From the NCBI RefSeq assembly GCF_002443255.2, contig NW_019211459.1, positions 1,226,000 through 1,289,999 on the forward strand: a stretch of 64,000 nucleotides of DNA, in the 5' to 3' direction. This document shows positions 13,255 to 25,556 of this stretch, in pieces. Below the pieces are notes generated by a model. It did not search any database. It saw only the letters and a program-made list of their open reading frames with translations, and was not told where the DNA came from. Both the position numbers and the translations under genes were made by a program. Source of the DNA: Varroa destructor (taxonomy: Eukaryota; Arthropoda; Arachnida; Mesostigmata; Varroidae). Position 1 is the stretch's first letter; every line of letters begins with the position of its first letter.

Positions 13255-13355
13255 GAACGTGTCCCACAACAAACGTAAAACTATTTCATCTAATCAACCG
13301 TTTAGCTAAACCTTCGAAAACGCCGTAGTCAGAATCATCGGTGAAGCTCGAACCA

Positions 13356-13560
13356 CTAGCACCATGTTTGTTCAAACACAGCATTAGCCGTTAAACGCAC
13401 CGCGTCGGGGGGTAAACCACCGTTATCTAAGTAGACAGTGGGCTTATCTGGATCGTAGAGACCACAAGGCCGAATGAACGCCTTTATGACAGCAAACTGG
13501 GAACGCACAACAGCGGGCGAGAAACAGGGCATGATTTTGTCTAATCTGACGCTGGTACTT
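13356..13560 (-). CDS. Likely terminal exon of an unidentified gene
   Basis: On the - strand a strong acceptor (eleven of twelve bases T, then ag; 13561-13572) opens a 205-nt exon. Its first base completes a codon from an unseen exon (phase 2), and the exon encodes 67 residues before TAG. Parts of the product are LDKIMPCFSPAVVRSQFAV, GLYDPDKPTVYLDNGG and LPPDAVRLTANAVFEQTWC. AATAAA lies about 100 nt beyond the stop. The balanced composition, acceptor, stop and poly(A) signal together suggest a real last exon in otherwise AT-rich DNA. I do not recognise the family and saw no partner exon upstream, so it could be part of a gene with long introns or a relic. Confidence 0.42.
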
Positions 13561-13716
13561 CTAAAAAAAAAGGTTAAAGATTGTTTCAAACACACTTGCA
13601 AAAGTTGAGCGAATATTCCATATCATTTAATGATGACATAAGCAAGGGAGTTTTTCAACGTTCGCTTTCTGTTTTCTGATAAAGGAACCGGCCCCGACCG
13701 GCAAGGTTGTATATTG

Positions 13717-13736
13717 TATATATATATATATATATA
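13717..13736. repeat. (TA)10 microsatellite
   Basis: Uninterrupted TA run in AT-rich DNA. Confidence 0.9.
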
Positions 13737-14388
13737 CTTATCCTATACTACTAACTACATATACTACTAAAGTTCTGTGCTTGTTTGTTTACTTGTACGA
13801 TTTAAATCAACTCCTTACAGAGGCCGGATCAGGCCGATGGTTGGCAGGTTTTTAGGGTACCACCTGCAAATAGGAAGCCGGGCTGCGCGTAAGAAGGGGG
13901 TCATCTAGGTAAATACTTTTACACGAAGACAGCTTGTCTTCCATCCCATAAAACGTAATGTAAATTTGGAAAAGACTGTCGTCTTTTTAGATTACACGGC
14001 TCCTTCATAAATACTTGTGAGAAAGGTTTTTACTGAAAATTGAAATAAAAATTGATAAAATGGTAGCTGAATGTTTACATGGAGTTTGGGTATGTTGAGG
14101 GGATCGTCCTCGCTACCAATCAAAACACTTTACTACAAGTTTCTATACCTAAATTGGACATTTCGGTGTGGAAATGGTAAGAGACTTATTGAGGAGCTCG
14201 CCTCACGCATGTAACAGTGGGGTAGCAGTCGAGCAGTTATTTGGGCAAATTCCTAATAAATGTCAATTGGAAAGATAAAGCCGCAGATAAAAAGTTAATT
14301 TTTGGAAAACTATTTTCTTTCAGAGAAAAAATCCAAGAAAGAGATGTAAATATTTAACAAAACATTAATAAGTTTTAGTGATGATTCG

Positions 14389-14414
14389 GTGTGTGTGTGT
14401 GTGTGTGTGTGTGT
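14389..14414. repeat. (GT)13 microsatellite
   Basis: Uninterrupted GT run of 26 bases. Confidence 0.95.
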
Positions 14415-14829
14415 CTTAATCCTATATATAACTATTTATTAACAAAATCCTTAGGTACGGATGATACGATGGGAACAAAATCAATAGATCAACATAAAAT
14501 ATCATTATAAAAGGTTTATTCGATCTTCATGTTGTCCTTCAAAATATTCCCCTTAGTTAGTTACTATTTATATCGAGATCCATCAATTGTCGTTAAGAAA
14601 ACCCCTTTTACATAATACACCATTTTGGTTTACACCACCCAAACAGTTTTGGGTATTTTGGTGCTTGCAACTTGAATAAGATCTACGAATTGATGTAAAT
14701 TAATTGGCATCAGCTAAGTGGTACTTTGTATAAAAGAATGTTTTTTTACACTTTAGTACTGTTCTTAAAAAAGTGGTCAACTTAAATGTTTGTTATATGA
14801 GCCGCTACAACTTTCCAGCTGACACTGCT

Positions 14830-15109
14830 TAGGAATTCATTTAAGAAGGCACTCAAAAAGAGGCCGAAACACATCTTCACCCTGCTGTCGCCTGGGCGAG
14901 CCGAACTCCTCAATGGGATTTTGACCATTTTTAGGTATTTGTTTAGCAATTCGACGCAAGCCTTCGATTGGTATCAAAAGTGACCCGCTCCTGCGTGAAC
15001 CCCAATAAAAAGGACCATCTCAGCCCACACAACCTGTTCATAGACCTCTACGAAGGAATCATAGCGGTCTGCGAAGAACGGAGTCCACTGGGAAAAATCC
15101 TCCTCCATT
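14830..15109 (-). pseudogene. Broken coding-like fragment, origin uncertain
   Basis: On the - strand a reading frame from an ATG at 15109 runs 44 codons to TGA at about 14976. It includes FSQWTPFFADRYDSFVEVY and WAEMVLFIGVHAGAGHF. Beyond the TGA the same frame stays open for roughly 60 more codons (YQSKACVELLNKYLK), and a second frame is also open (IEGLRRIAKQIPKNG). Codon usage is GC-raised against its surroundings. The IGVHAGAGH string recalls the N-terminal HAGAG segment of the asparaginase/taspase Ntn-hydrolase family, but that rests on one short motif. It lies just downstream of a tRNA-like element on the same strand, so it may instead be repeat body. Confidence 0.28.
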
Positions 15110-15180
15110 TTTGCGCAGCGCTATTTCGGACGGTGTTATAGCGATCCGGCAAATGTAGTCCCCTCGATCTAACCAATTTA

Positions 15181-15270
15181 GGCGTGGATTTGAATCGAAC
15201 AGACATACACAGAGCTTCGGTAGCATACAGATAGCTAGATAAGTTTTATAACTGAGCTATCTAGGCCGGA
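15181..15270 (-). repeat. tRNA-like element, probably a degraded tRNA-derived SINE head
   Basis: On the - strand an A-box-like ATAGCTCAGT (15251-15260) is followed about 50 nt later by a B-box-like GTTCGATTCA (15191-15200). This matches Pol III promoter spacing. The acceptor and T stems do not pair well, so this is not an intact tRNA gene. Confidence 0.45.
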
Positions 15271-18200
15271 AGATGTTTTCTTTTTTTGATTCGTCTCTTT
15301 TAGGTCTATAAAAGTTACACTTGCTTTCCCTTGTTTTTCGTCACTTGATCGAAAGACTTCTAACCGCTGCCGTCGCGTCTATCGTGCTTCGATTGGTCCT
15401 GAATTTATATGGGTTGTTGTTGTTAATAACTTTTTTTCCCCCGCTAGGAACTGAATGAACTGATAATTTAGGAGATTTATACATAACAACTAAGACCAAA
15501 AAGCGCTACAAATAACCGAGTGTAAAGACAAAGAAAATTATACCTTTTTGTTTCGTTACCTCTAAGAACATGCCATGCTTGTAAGAGGCAAGGGCAAATG
15601 TTATTTATTATGAAAAAAATTACTTTTATGGTTATACTTGGTATACGAAGGGAATATAATAAGACGTACAATAAGAATTTTTTATTCTGTTTGGTATAGT
15701 ACGGATAAATTTGCCCAAATCATTGCTATAAAGACGCCTTTAATTTCAACCCCTTGCTTTTAATTTTAGTCCCAACCACTCTGCAACATGTCCTAACATT
15801 TTTGCCAGTATATAAGCAGCATGTAAGTTAATTAGGTCCTGCCATTGTTTAGTTGATACTTGAGCACTTACGACCTGCACATGATCAATCTTTAAGCTGT
15901 TTTCCCTAATATTTCATTATATAATACCCTAATACTTTTCTAAATCGTTTTCGGAATACGCTCTGGACCTTTCTCTTAAAAAGTGTATTACTTGTTTTCT
16001 TTTGTATTGGCAACTGAAATTGAGTGTATCTGTGAAGATTTTTTTTCATACAGATGCGTTGAGCTGGACTGGAGAAGATCTAATCTGTTCTAGATGGATT
16101 GCTGGTTTCCCATAATTTACGTTTCACCGTGTTGTTTGTGTTATACTGATCATAACACTAACTACTTCATCTGCATTACTGCTTTTATAAAGCTCGGTCT
16201 AATTCTGATCGCCAAGTCTTTTAATTTCTTTAAGATCGATTATTTCAGCTTTTGCTCCTTGTTTTTGCGGGTCAAAGTGTACGATACCGTGCGTATTTGT
16301 TCTACTACAGCTTCGTCGTCCTTCGTCGTCGACTTTAACCTATGAAAACATGATCAACCAGCATACCAGCACAACCTGGTTTCGTCATTTTTGAGTAGTT
16401 CCGTTCGAACATTGAACAGCTACTATTGTCGACAAATATCTATCTGTGCTTGCATTGTCTCTCAGTGTGCTTATATCAACATCTCTTATAACTAGCCTAT
16501 TTAAGCTGCTATTTTGTCTCTACCAACTGCTTGGTAATAAAGTCGTCAGTAGCTAGAATGTCTCGACTCGGAAAGCTATAAATAGAGTTTGTTGTTTCTA
16601 GTCGCTTATCATTATTTGAGTAATGTTCTTAGCCATTCACTATATGTATGTATATATATATATTTATTTTCCCTCTGTATATAATGCTGTTCCACAAACA
16701 CTTCGTCCTTAAATAGCGAAGGAACGAACGGTAACCCGTCATTTCGTTATAGCATTACCTCTATATCTATTCGTTTTCCTAAGGTTTCCGTTTTGTTCAA
16801 GCGGATCACATCAAAGTTAACAGGACAAGTTGAAAGTTTCATTGCTTTTGTTCCCGTTCTCTCATTCGATCCACCTAGCCTAAATAACAAGCGGGACCCA
16901 AACGAAAGGTGTAAAAAGCTCCGATGTTTCCGTTTCACTTCTTTCTCGAGGTGCATTTGCATATATGTTTAATAGATATATGTACAGAGTATAGATTTCT
17001 TCCTGGCTACTACAATGGTACAGTTGGCCAGGTGAAACTGTTGATGTAAATACGTAACTATTATTTTTATGTTATTAGTATTTCATTTTTTATGCATTAT
17101 TTGTGATTCGAAGCAAGATTTATTTAAAATGAATTTTTTTTATATATATTTTTCTGTTTTGTAATATGTTTATATACCAGCATTATGATTGCTCGTTTAC
17201 TAGAGAACGGTGCTTGATTGTGTTTCCATTTTTTTATAACTCTAGTCTTTGGAATATTTCTCTTATGTTTTCCGCAGGTTCACAACTTGAGATGTGAAGC
17301 TTGTAAAGCAACGCAGGCAGTGCAGCTTCCCTTAGAGGGGCATTGTCTTTAAGAGTGTTCCTTAACTTGCAATTCCTTGCCCGAAATTTAATATCAGCTT
17401 GTGAGTAGCTAGAGAAACTTCGTGGCTTCATTTTTTGACCCTCGCTATACAAATCTATTCACCTCGCAAGTCGTACTAGGTTCGGCAGTCTTTTAAGCTA
17501 ATAAGCTGGTATAAGCCGTAATAGATGCTCATCAACTGGAACTGGTCTGTAGTAACTTATATCCTAGGTGTAACAGGCATCTGAGAAAGAGAAGATATAT
17601 AGGCAATGAATTTCATACAATTGGACGAGTTCCTTTCTACTCGAAAGCCAAGCTGAAGTATCTATTATATGACTATCCTCTTTACGTAAAAAAACCTTTC
17701 AGAAAAGTCATTACAGCTTAACGTAGTGAAAGACTACATACAAAAAGGACGGGTGCAGTATACTAGTTAAAAGATGATACGAGCCAATGTGGAGTCTTCG
17801 TAACAACTAATCGTTGAGATATACGCTTCGATTTACAATGTAATCATTGGGTCCAGGTAAAAAGAACGGACGAGGGATTGTTTCCATGTAGCGGACCACG
17901 GGCAAAGCTCATCCTACAAGCGATGCCACCATACAGGACGCATATGCCAAAGCAAACTTGTCGACAAGTATATTCGCGGTTGGATAGATATACTCATGTA
18001 GCGCCTCGACCGTGCTATAACGTTGTTATCCGAGGCCGTTATGATAATCATGTCTCAGTCTAAACCAAGTTTACGGCGGAAAAAGGAAAGAAAGAGCGTG
18101 CACGAATTAATTTAGCCTGTCTAAGTTATGAATTATATATACTGTCTATTACTTTATCCCACCCCTCCGCAACTGTGTTGATTCTAGATACCCTATGTAC

Positions 18201-18494
18201 GTTTGAGCTATCTAAGAGATTGACCTGCCTAACTAAGTGACCACCTACTATCATTCTGTTACGTTACAACGCTCACATTATCAGACAAATACGAAATTTT
18301 GTCCAAGAGACGGAAGTTCTACTAGGGATACAACCGAGCCACAGCAAGCGAGATCTACAGTTAACTAGGGTTAAATGTTTCGAGGTTTACATCCAGCATC
18401 GCCGTCAGCGCTCATTGGACGGCTGGCGCCCAGCACGACATCAACTGTGTGTCTGTCTATACCTAAATGCGACCTTCTCAAGGATGAGGTCTTA

Positions 18495-18560
18495 TATTAA
18501 TTCGAACCTGCGAGCTCACACCTCAGAGTTATGCTTATCGAAAGATAGCAAACTGCATTT
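18495..18560 (-). repeat. tRNA-like T-arm (B-box) remnant
   Basis: The - strand reads AGGTTCGAATT at 18500-18510, with tRNA-like sequence before it and no clear A box. After the B box the sequence (AATATAAGAC) loosely resembles that following the B box at 21979 (CTAGTAATAGAC), suggesting a shared SINE family. Confidence 0.33.
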
Positions 18561-19747
18561 ATAAAATCGAACGAGTTCTATACGGACGTCCCTGTATTTT
18601 AGTCATCCAGTTCCCCTAAATGGCTTAGTTGTTCGGATAAAATCGTCACCATTAGTAGCTACTTACGTTGTGTTGTGAGAACCATACTGATTCTTTCAAT
18701 TACTATAAATTATTATCAAATATATTTTGACTATTAGATAAACGACTGATTAGATCTCCTCTCCTTCAGAACGATAGTCGCCTTGTTTTTTTTTGTCCTT
18801 ATGTTTATGGATGCGTGAAAATACCAAATCATTTTCTGTAATTATGCGGCGTACGTAAACAGCTTGCTCTCAACTGTATCTATAGATAGATAGAGCTCTT
18901 GATTAGTATGCTTTTAGATGTTCAGTTTAAAGGTATTGCTAATAAAATATGAGGCATACTTTTGATTGGTTATCTTTTAAAACTTAATCAAGTATAGCTC
19001 AACCGAAGTTCTTGGGAATGGCTATTTGAAAACGTTCAAGTTCAATGTTTATAACGTAAACACTCAGTTAAAATCATCAGCCGCTTGTCCTAAATGTAAT
19101 AACATGAACATTTGCAGTAGCACAGAGAAAAACACACACAAACAAAAAAAAAAGTCGGTAAAAAGATTTTCGAAGAAGGCATTCGTTTTTCTTAGACAAA
19201 AAACTTTTAGCGTCTTTGGGACAGATTATTTGAAACTTAGCACCGAACTTCTGAGATGACAAAAAACTGAAACCAAGTCACATGTATATGACGGATAAGT
19301 AACTTTTCACATCCGCTTGAATGCCATCTAGCTAGAAACTAGAAGAAATTGAATAGTTAGTCTTTTGTTAGAGTCTTTCGTTTGAGAGCTCTGTCTTCCC
19401 TAAACGAGCTGATAGATAATTACTCTTATAAGAAGTAACACCTTGAGGGCCACATAAAGCATGGTTCTGTCGGGTGGCAGATAAAAACAAAGTCTCAACT
19501 ACAAAAAGAGGTTAAATACTTAGCTAATATAGTGACAAAAACTTGGCACGACCTTACAAGGAATGTTGCATTTTTTTTACCGTCTGTTTAATTTGATCTC
19601 ATAAAAATATAAGAGACAAAAACATTGGTGCATCGAAACTGCCCACTCTCTAAAAGTCGAACCCGATAAACGCCTAATAAAGGACAGTTAATAAAATAAG
19701 CCTTTAATCAAGCTTCAAACCCAATATAAAGCGAACTAAGCGGAAGG

Positions 19748-19775
19748 TGGGTTATCTCAGTTGGTTAATTACGCC
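19748..19775 (+). repeat. Isolated tRNA A-box-like sequence
   Basis: TATCTCAGTTGGTTAATTA resembles a tRNA D-arm. No B box or T arm follows at a proper distance, so a functional tRNA is unlikely. It may be another degraded SINE head. Confidence 0.22.
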
Positions 19776-20029
19776 AATATATCCATAGACAGCTGATTTC
19801 GCCGCTTATCTTGCGTTGCTGGCATAGACCAACGGCACCAATAAGATCAACTAATCTAGAAACAATTTGACGTTTTTGGATAAAGCATTGACGATCAAAC
19901 AATAACAGGTCTCGTATTCAAAAATTAATATTATAATTATCATCATTAATGAAAAAACAAGCTTGTTCGAAGCAACATGCGTAAACGTTGATACATGCAC
20001 TTATATTTCCCTTTTTTTTGCCTAAAGGC

Positions 20030-21130
20030 TACACATAGCCGCCGTGTGGCTAGCAGAGCTCACAACACCGCTGTGTTCGCATTTTTAGGGGTATATTATA
20101 AGAGAAATGAACGAATCCTTCACGAAAGCTATCAATTTCCCACTGCCATTTATCTATCTTTTCTTGCCGCTTTCCTTTGGGCATCCGTTGGGTGGACATG
20201 TTGCCCCATCGCCTAGGCATGCCATTCCAACAGGCTTCGGTTGTTGAGCGCAATGAACCACACAGACTTCCTGTAGCTTGCAGGCTACAGTCCGTTAGAT
20301 ACCCATGGGTAAAAGGAAGTGAGCACAGGGACGCCTATCAAGACTCAGTGCCGTCGACTTTCTTTCAAAGTGACTTGGGAAAGCTTGCTAGCTGCAGGGA
20401 TGTGGGTAAGGTGCGCCGCTCAGGCCATGACAACGACTACCCTTTCCTTTCAGCGGTATACTTCAACGTCTTGTCCTTAGAGGAATGCACTGTTTCTGAA
20501 TAGTATAGAACTGAGTCAGTTTTAGACCGTTGACGAAGGCTCTTATTCGAGACACTCAAACCTGATTTTCCCTTGAGCCCCACATCGAAATCTGTGTTCT
20601 CAGAGTCTCTCAGGTTACCCAGTAACTCCTCCAAGACACAACAAAATAAGATGTTTTGCGCTTCTTCCGTACTATATGTGGTGCTGGGCACATATTGCTA
20701 ATGGGTAAATTTCACTTCGTTCACATTTTATTACATTCAGAAAGATGTATTAGTAGGGTCGGAATTTACCGAACGTTCTATGCCAAGGTGTCCATTGGGC
20801 AACATGGACCACTCGTGTCCGGACGCAAGACGAAGACAAATGCTATTCAATCCTAGCCTTTAGCAAGTTTCACAGGCCCCGGGGATCAACGGAGTCTCTC
20901 GTTCAAGGAGCCTCATCGAGAATGCGCAAGCAGCTCCCAAAGAGCCGTCCAAGTGATGTAAACACTAACGGATCTGTTAGGATCGAACACATCGGCTATG
21001 CCATCCTTTTTGCACGAGGACGGGCTGTCACCTATACGATTCGCGAACACCACACAAATGATACTCGAATCCCAGTAGAGAACTGGCACTGCCAAGACAA
21101 TGCGGCGATGGAAACAATGTTTTAATTCGA
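20030..21130. other. GC-raised patch with several open frames, unassigned
   Basis: About 1.1 kb with clearly higher GC than the flanks and open frames on both strands: + strand 20177-20503, and - strand 20437-20691 and 20913-21095. The frames do not join into one product. A perfect 7-bp stem, 6-nt loop hairpin sits at 20271-20290. It could be a decayed transposon or exon remnants; nothing was recognised. Confidence 0.3.
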
Positions 21131-21974
21131 TGAATTGAAACTTTGTTACTGTACAACTTATAGAATCGGTGCCACTAAATCATACATGTTTTAAAATCAG
21201 CGATTTTACAACCCCAACTTTGTATTCCAGTCCCAAAAAGGGACAATAACAGTTATAATACTTTTGATTTTGCTTAGTTATCTTGCAAAGGAATTGATAA
21301 AAACTTGTCTATTTCTTTAACGGGATACAGCGAGTATATCTTGAGTTCTAATTGGTCATCGGGCTAAACTTCTATACTGATCTCCCGATTGAGACAATCC
21401 AAAGTGTTGTTCCAATTGGGAAGGCTTAACTGGGATTAAACTAACTACGAGCCCTGTGACTAATGGTTATTAATGGATCAGTTGGGTATTAATATGGTAA
21501 CCAGCGGAGTTCCTGCCCCAGGAGTAGATACAGGAATAGTTGTAAGTGAACTTGCCGCAAAATCAACAAGTTCAAAACACATCGGGTATTAAATAGAAAA
21601 ATAATAATTAATTTTAAAAAATGCACGTTCTTTCGCTCAACAGGAATAGGGTAGGCGATGAGTTAGACGACAGATAAGGAAATACATACTGTTAGCACAA
21701 AGAGATAATAGAAAGACTGAAAATTCCATGACGGCCGAGCGACTGGCTATTATACAGTTCCTACAATTCAAAAAATTATCATGATCTGTCTCGAAACTAG
21801 ATATCGATATTGTTGTCACCTATTATATTTCTGTAAATAGCGAAAATCATAAGCTCCATTGCTTCAAAGAGCAAATAAAGAAAAAAAAAAGGACATGATT
21901 TAAGTATTGCGTTGGGGGCTGCATTAATGTTGCGTGAGACGGCTAACTTCAGACACGACCCAAATGTGTCTATT

Positions 21975-22035
21975 ACTAGATTCGAACCTCGTAACCTAAG
22001 AGCCTACATAACTAAATTACAACCTCCCTTCTATG
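21975..22035 (-). repeat. tRNA-like element, probable SINE head
   Basis: The - strand has an A-box-like TAATTTAGTTATGTAGG followed by TTACGAGGTTCGAATC, a good B box. Downstream on the same strand the sequence runs about 110 nt to a T-rich stretch near 21880-21890. This layout fits a short tRNA-derived SINE ending in a Pol III terminator. Confidence 0.42.
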
Positions 22036-22584
22036 GTTTTGGCATACTTGATTTACATTGTTCTGGCTAATTGATTCGCACTATTCTGGGGTGGCGTAAA
22101 CCACCGAAATAATCTCCACAAGAGTCTGCCAAATAAGCTGAACTCTGTAATTATGCTTATCGTTTTTCGGCCTAGTTTTTTCGTAACCCAATGTCAGAGC
22201 AATCGTTAGCAAAGCTGTCTCAGAGGACCTAGTTCAGCCTAGCCTATTATGTGATTAAGTCGTTTATTCGCTGGTTTTTGTCGTAACAGGTCTTCTTTAT
22301 CTAAAAGACAACAGAACCTATAGTTTTGTCCACACCACGCCATCATGGGTGAGCTCATTTATTGTGATGATCTTTTTCTTTGCTTCCTGCTTCGTTTTCG
22401 TCACCTTTCCTCATCTTCATCTGTTCCTCGCCCTCGTCTCCTGCCATAGACCCCCTAAAGTGTCATATCGCACTCCACCTGCTCGTACTGTCCATGCCAT
22501 ATTCGACCGTTTGCCCGCTCACCGACATTACCATCATCATCATTTGTTTTATCTTCTAGCTTGCTGCGCTCCTCTTTCGAGGGC

Positions 22585-22735
22585 CATCATCATCATCACC
22601 ACCTTCTGCTGCTGCTGCTGCTGCCCCTGCTGTTATCTCTCTCTCTCTCTCTCTCGCTCGCTCTGGCAGGCACGCGCCCACACGCACACGCACACGCACA
22701 CGCACACGCACACGCACACAGACACCCACACGCAC
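22585..22735. repeat. Compound microsatellite (CAT)/(CTG)/(CT)/(CACACG)
   Basis: Successive blocks: short CAT and CTG runs, a CT run at about 22636-22654, then CA/CG-alternating hexamers. Long frames through this region on both strands are repeat artefacts. Confidence 0.9.
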
Positions 22736-23670
22736 ATTTCGTTCTCGCCTCATCCTCACTTATTATTATTCTATTATTGTTATTGGCATTACCATCTTTA
22801 TCTCAATCATTTCAGCTTCGTTGAGTATGTAGGCGCTCTGTATGTAGATTGAACTCGTCACTGTTCCCTTGAAAGGAGTATTTGCGTTTGCCTTCGACGC
22901 GTATGTCTGTCTGTTTGTTTTTTTCTAGTGTCGTTATTATCATCGTCGTATGATAACCACTATGATCGATAATCTCACCATGTTTGTTACTAATCCCATC
23001 ATCATCAGTATCTGCTCATTGACTACCACCCTTGGGTTTTTTACATCGGAAGCGAAGGAATTGTTGTTGCCGATACCTTTGCCATCGTTGCATTGATGTC
23101 CCCTTTTTCTCAGATCACCTCGCTGCCGCCAGCGTTTATCGGGCTAGCAAAACAGGAGTTGTTTCTATTATTGGTAAAATCGCTGTAGGGGGTGTTAGCG
23201 TACGCTTTGTTCAGTGCGCTCTTCAACGATTTGTCGAACCAAGTTACACCACTGCTGTTCGGCATTTGCCATATTATAATAACTGTCACCATTATATGGT
23301 CTACAGACGGCTATGAACAGTACAGACATTGACCCCACACCATCGCGCTTCGCGAATCTCTTAATTCTCGTTGATAAGTGATAGTTTTATGAAGCATTCA
23401 CCCGGCGTACATCGAGACAGCCTCACTGAACGTTAGTCAGATGATAAACGCATAAGGAACCAAATTAGTGAAGACGAAATACGTTAGCCGTCTAGCTGAG
23501 GACAGGTTTCCGAAGCTCGAGAAACATTAGAGCGTAGTTGCAGGACAGTGCACTTGATGACGACATTAAACACACAGAAAATGCATCGTGGCGTTACCAC
23601 ACAAACATTGTGTATTTCTGATATTATAGGCTTCCAGAACAACTGGCTTACAGCTGATCCTCACTTTCAT

Positions 23671-23700
23671 GGTGATGATGATGATGATGACGACGATGAT
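23671..23700. repeat. (GAT)n microsatellite
   Basis: GAT/GAC triplet run of about 30 bp. Confidence 0.85.
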
Positions 23701-23850
23701 TGGAATCATTATTATAGCTTGCGTTCTGTTGTTTGTGGTGATGTAGCAAAAACACCGGCACGTTTTTTCTGTTCATCTCTATGTTGCTGCCGTATACCCA
23801 AACCTCGACCGACGGGGTAATTTGTGTTTCTATATTATGATGAACCGTCT

Positions 23851-23874
23851 ACTGCTGCTGCTGCTGCTACTACT
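23851..23874. repeat. (CTG)n microsatellite
   Basis: Six CTG units passing into CTA units. Confidence 0.85.
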
Positions 23875-25048
23875 AACTACGCTACATAACTGAGTATCTG
23901 CAATAAATAACACCTACCTCTCCTAGCTACACAGATGAAACACAATATAGGTGGAATATAGAGATTTTCGTAAATACTGCTGTTAGAAGGCCGAGGAAAG
24001 CGCTCATATATATATAGATGCTCGTAGTTATGCTGTTGGGGGGTTAGTGGCTGAATGAAAATTCACCGCGTAACAATTTTACACAATAATATACTTGATA
24101 TATCTGATATCGAGTAGACACGGAGGGAGATACAATTGACTAGCGGTCAGGGGTGATATGTATTCACGTAATATCGTTGATACGTACTGAAAGTGTTTAG
24201 ATGTATCAAGCATCAGAAAACGCTTCCTAAATAGTGGTTGATCAGTTCTGCTTGTCAAAAGTTCTTGCGCTATTGTGGGGAACGTGTGTATATGGGGCAG
24301 GCTCGTGCCTGAACACAAGAGAAGTACGAGACTGCAAGAGCAAACCGATGGAAATGTAACGAAAAAAAAAGTGTATATTTTCCATGCCAGTAAATAAATG
24401 AACCCTTTGTCGGGCGCGCAGAACTGGGCAGATTGATCTCTGATACGTTCTGCATGCCCTCCGTTTACGTTTTCACAAAGAAGACTATCGTGCTTATCTT
24501 ACGAAGCCCGAGATATGATGAACTTGAATCAAATCAAAGTTTTCATCATATTGGGCTATATTAAAATCGCCTCCATTCTCTAAACTAAAAGAACCAAGCT
24601 ACGAACTTGTGTTTACCGGATTCGCATGGATAAAGCAACTTCGGACGCTACAAAAGACCAAAAACAAAATGTGCTGTTTTTTTTTCCCTAAAACACCTCC
24701 GTTCGTTTAATTAGATTACAACGTTACAGACACTGCTTAGCTAAACACTTGAAACTAATATCTACAAGTAATATAAGTGTATATAATACACGTAATATAA
24801 GAATACTGATTAAATATATACACATAATGTTGTAAGGATACTGAAATGTGTGGGGCAAATCCAACGCCATCAATGGCCGGCCTGTGTAAATGTATCCATG
24901 AGCTTATGTTTCCTAGGAGCCATATCACCGAGCCGCCGCAATCCAATGCGACTTATAAATGCACCCATCCCCAAAAGGTGACTACAGATCTATTCAGAGC
25001 ATCTAAATAACTCAACAGCTTTTGTTTCATTCGTTAAAGCTTTCCATC

Positions 25049-25107
<59 letters not shown>
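25049..25107. repeat. (AT)n microsatellite, 59 bp
   Basis: Near-perfect AT run with one interruption near 25067. Confidence 0.95.
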
Positions 25108-25111
<4 letters not shown>

Positions 25112-25413
25112 GATATATATAAATACGATTTTGTACTGATCTAGAATTATTAGTTACAGTAAGAAACCTTTGTTTGACATACCGTTTTAATATCTGAAAA
25201 GCATTTGATATTTTCTGACAGTACCAGCAAAGGCTGTTGGATCTACTTTGCATGTGTAATGTTGTTATTATAGCGTTTCGTCGCCGTCGTAAATTGTTGA
25301 ACCTGTTTCTCCATCTTGTTCTTACTGTGTTTTATGATACTTAGTTATTGTTATCATAATAATGTGTTAACGGTATCCGTGAAATAATAATAAAAGAAGC
25401 TCTGAAGTGATTA

Positions 25414-25556
<143 letters not shown>

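Noticed and set aside
17234..17452. 72-codon - strand frame with a protein-like middle (NTLKDNAPLREAALPALLYK)
   Set aside because: No splice or poly(A) support and no family recognised. Kept only as a note because its composition is less AT-driven than its neighbours.
22349..22852. 167-codon + strand frame rich in His, Cys and Leu
   Set aside because: Runs through a compound microsatellite; the composition is a product of CAT, CTG, CT and CA repeats.
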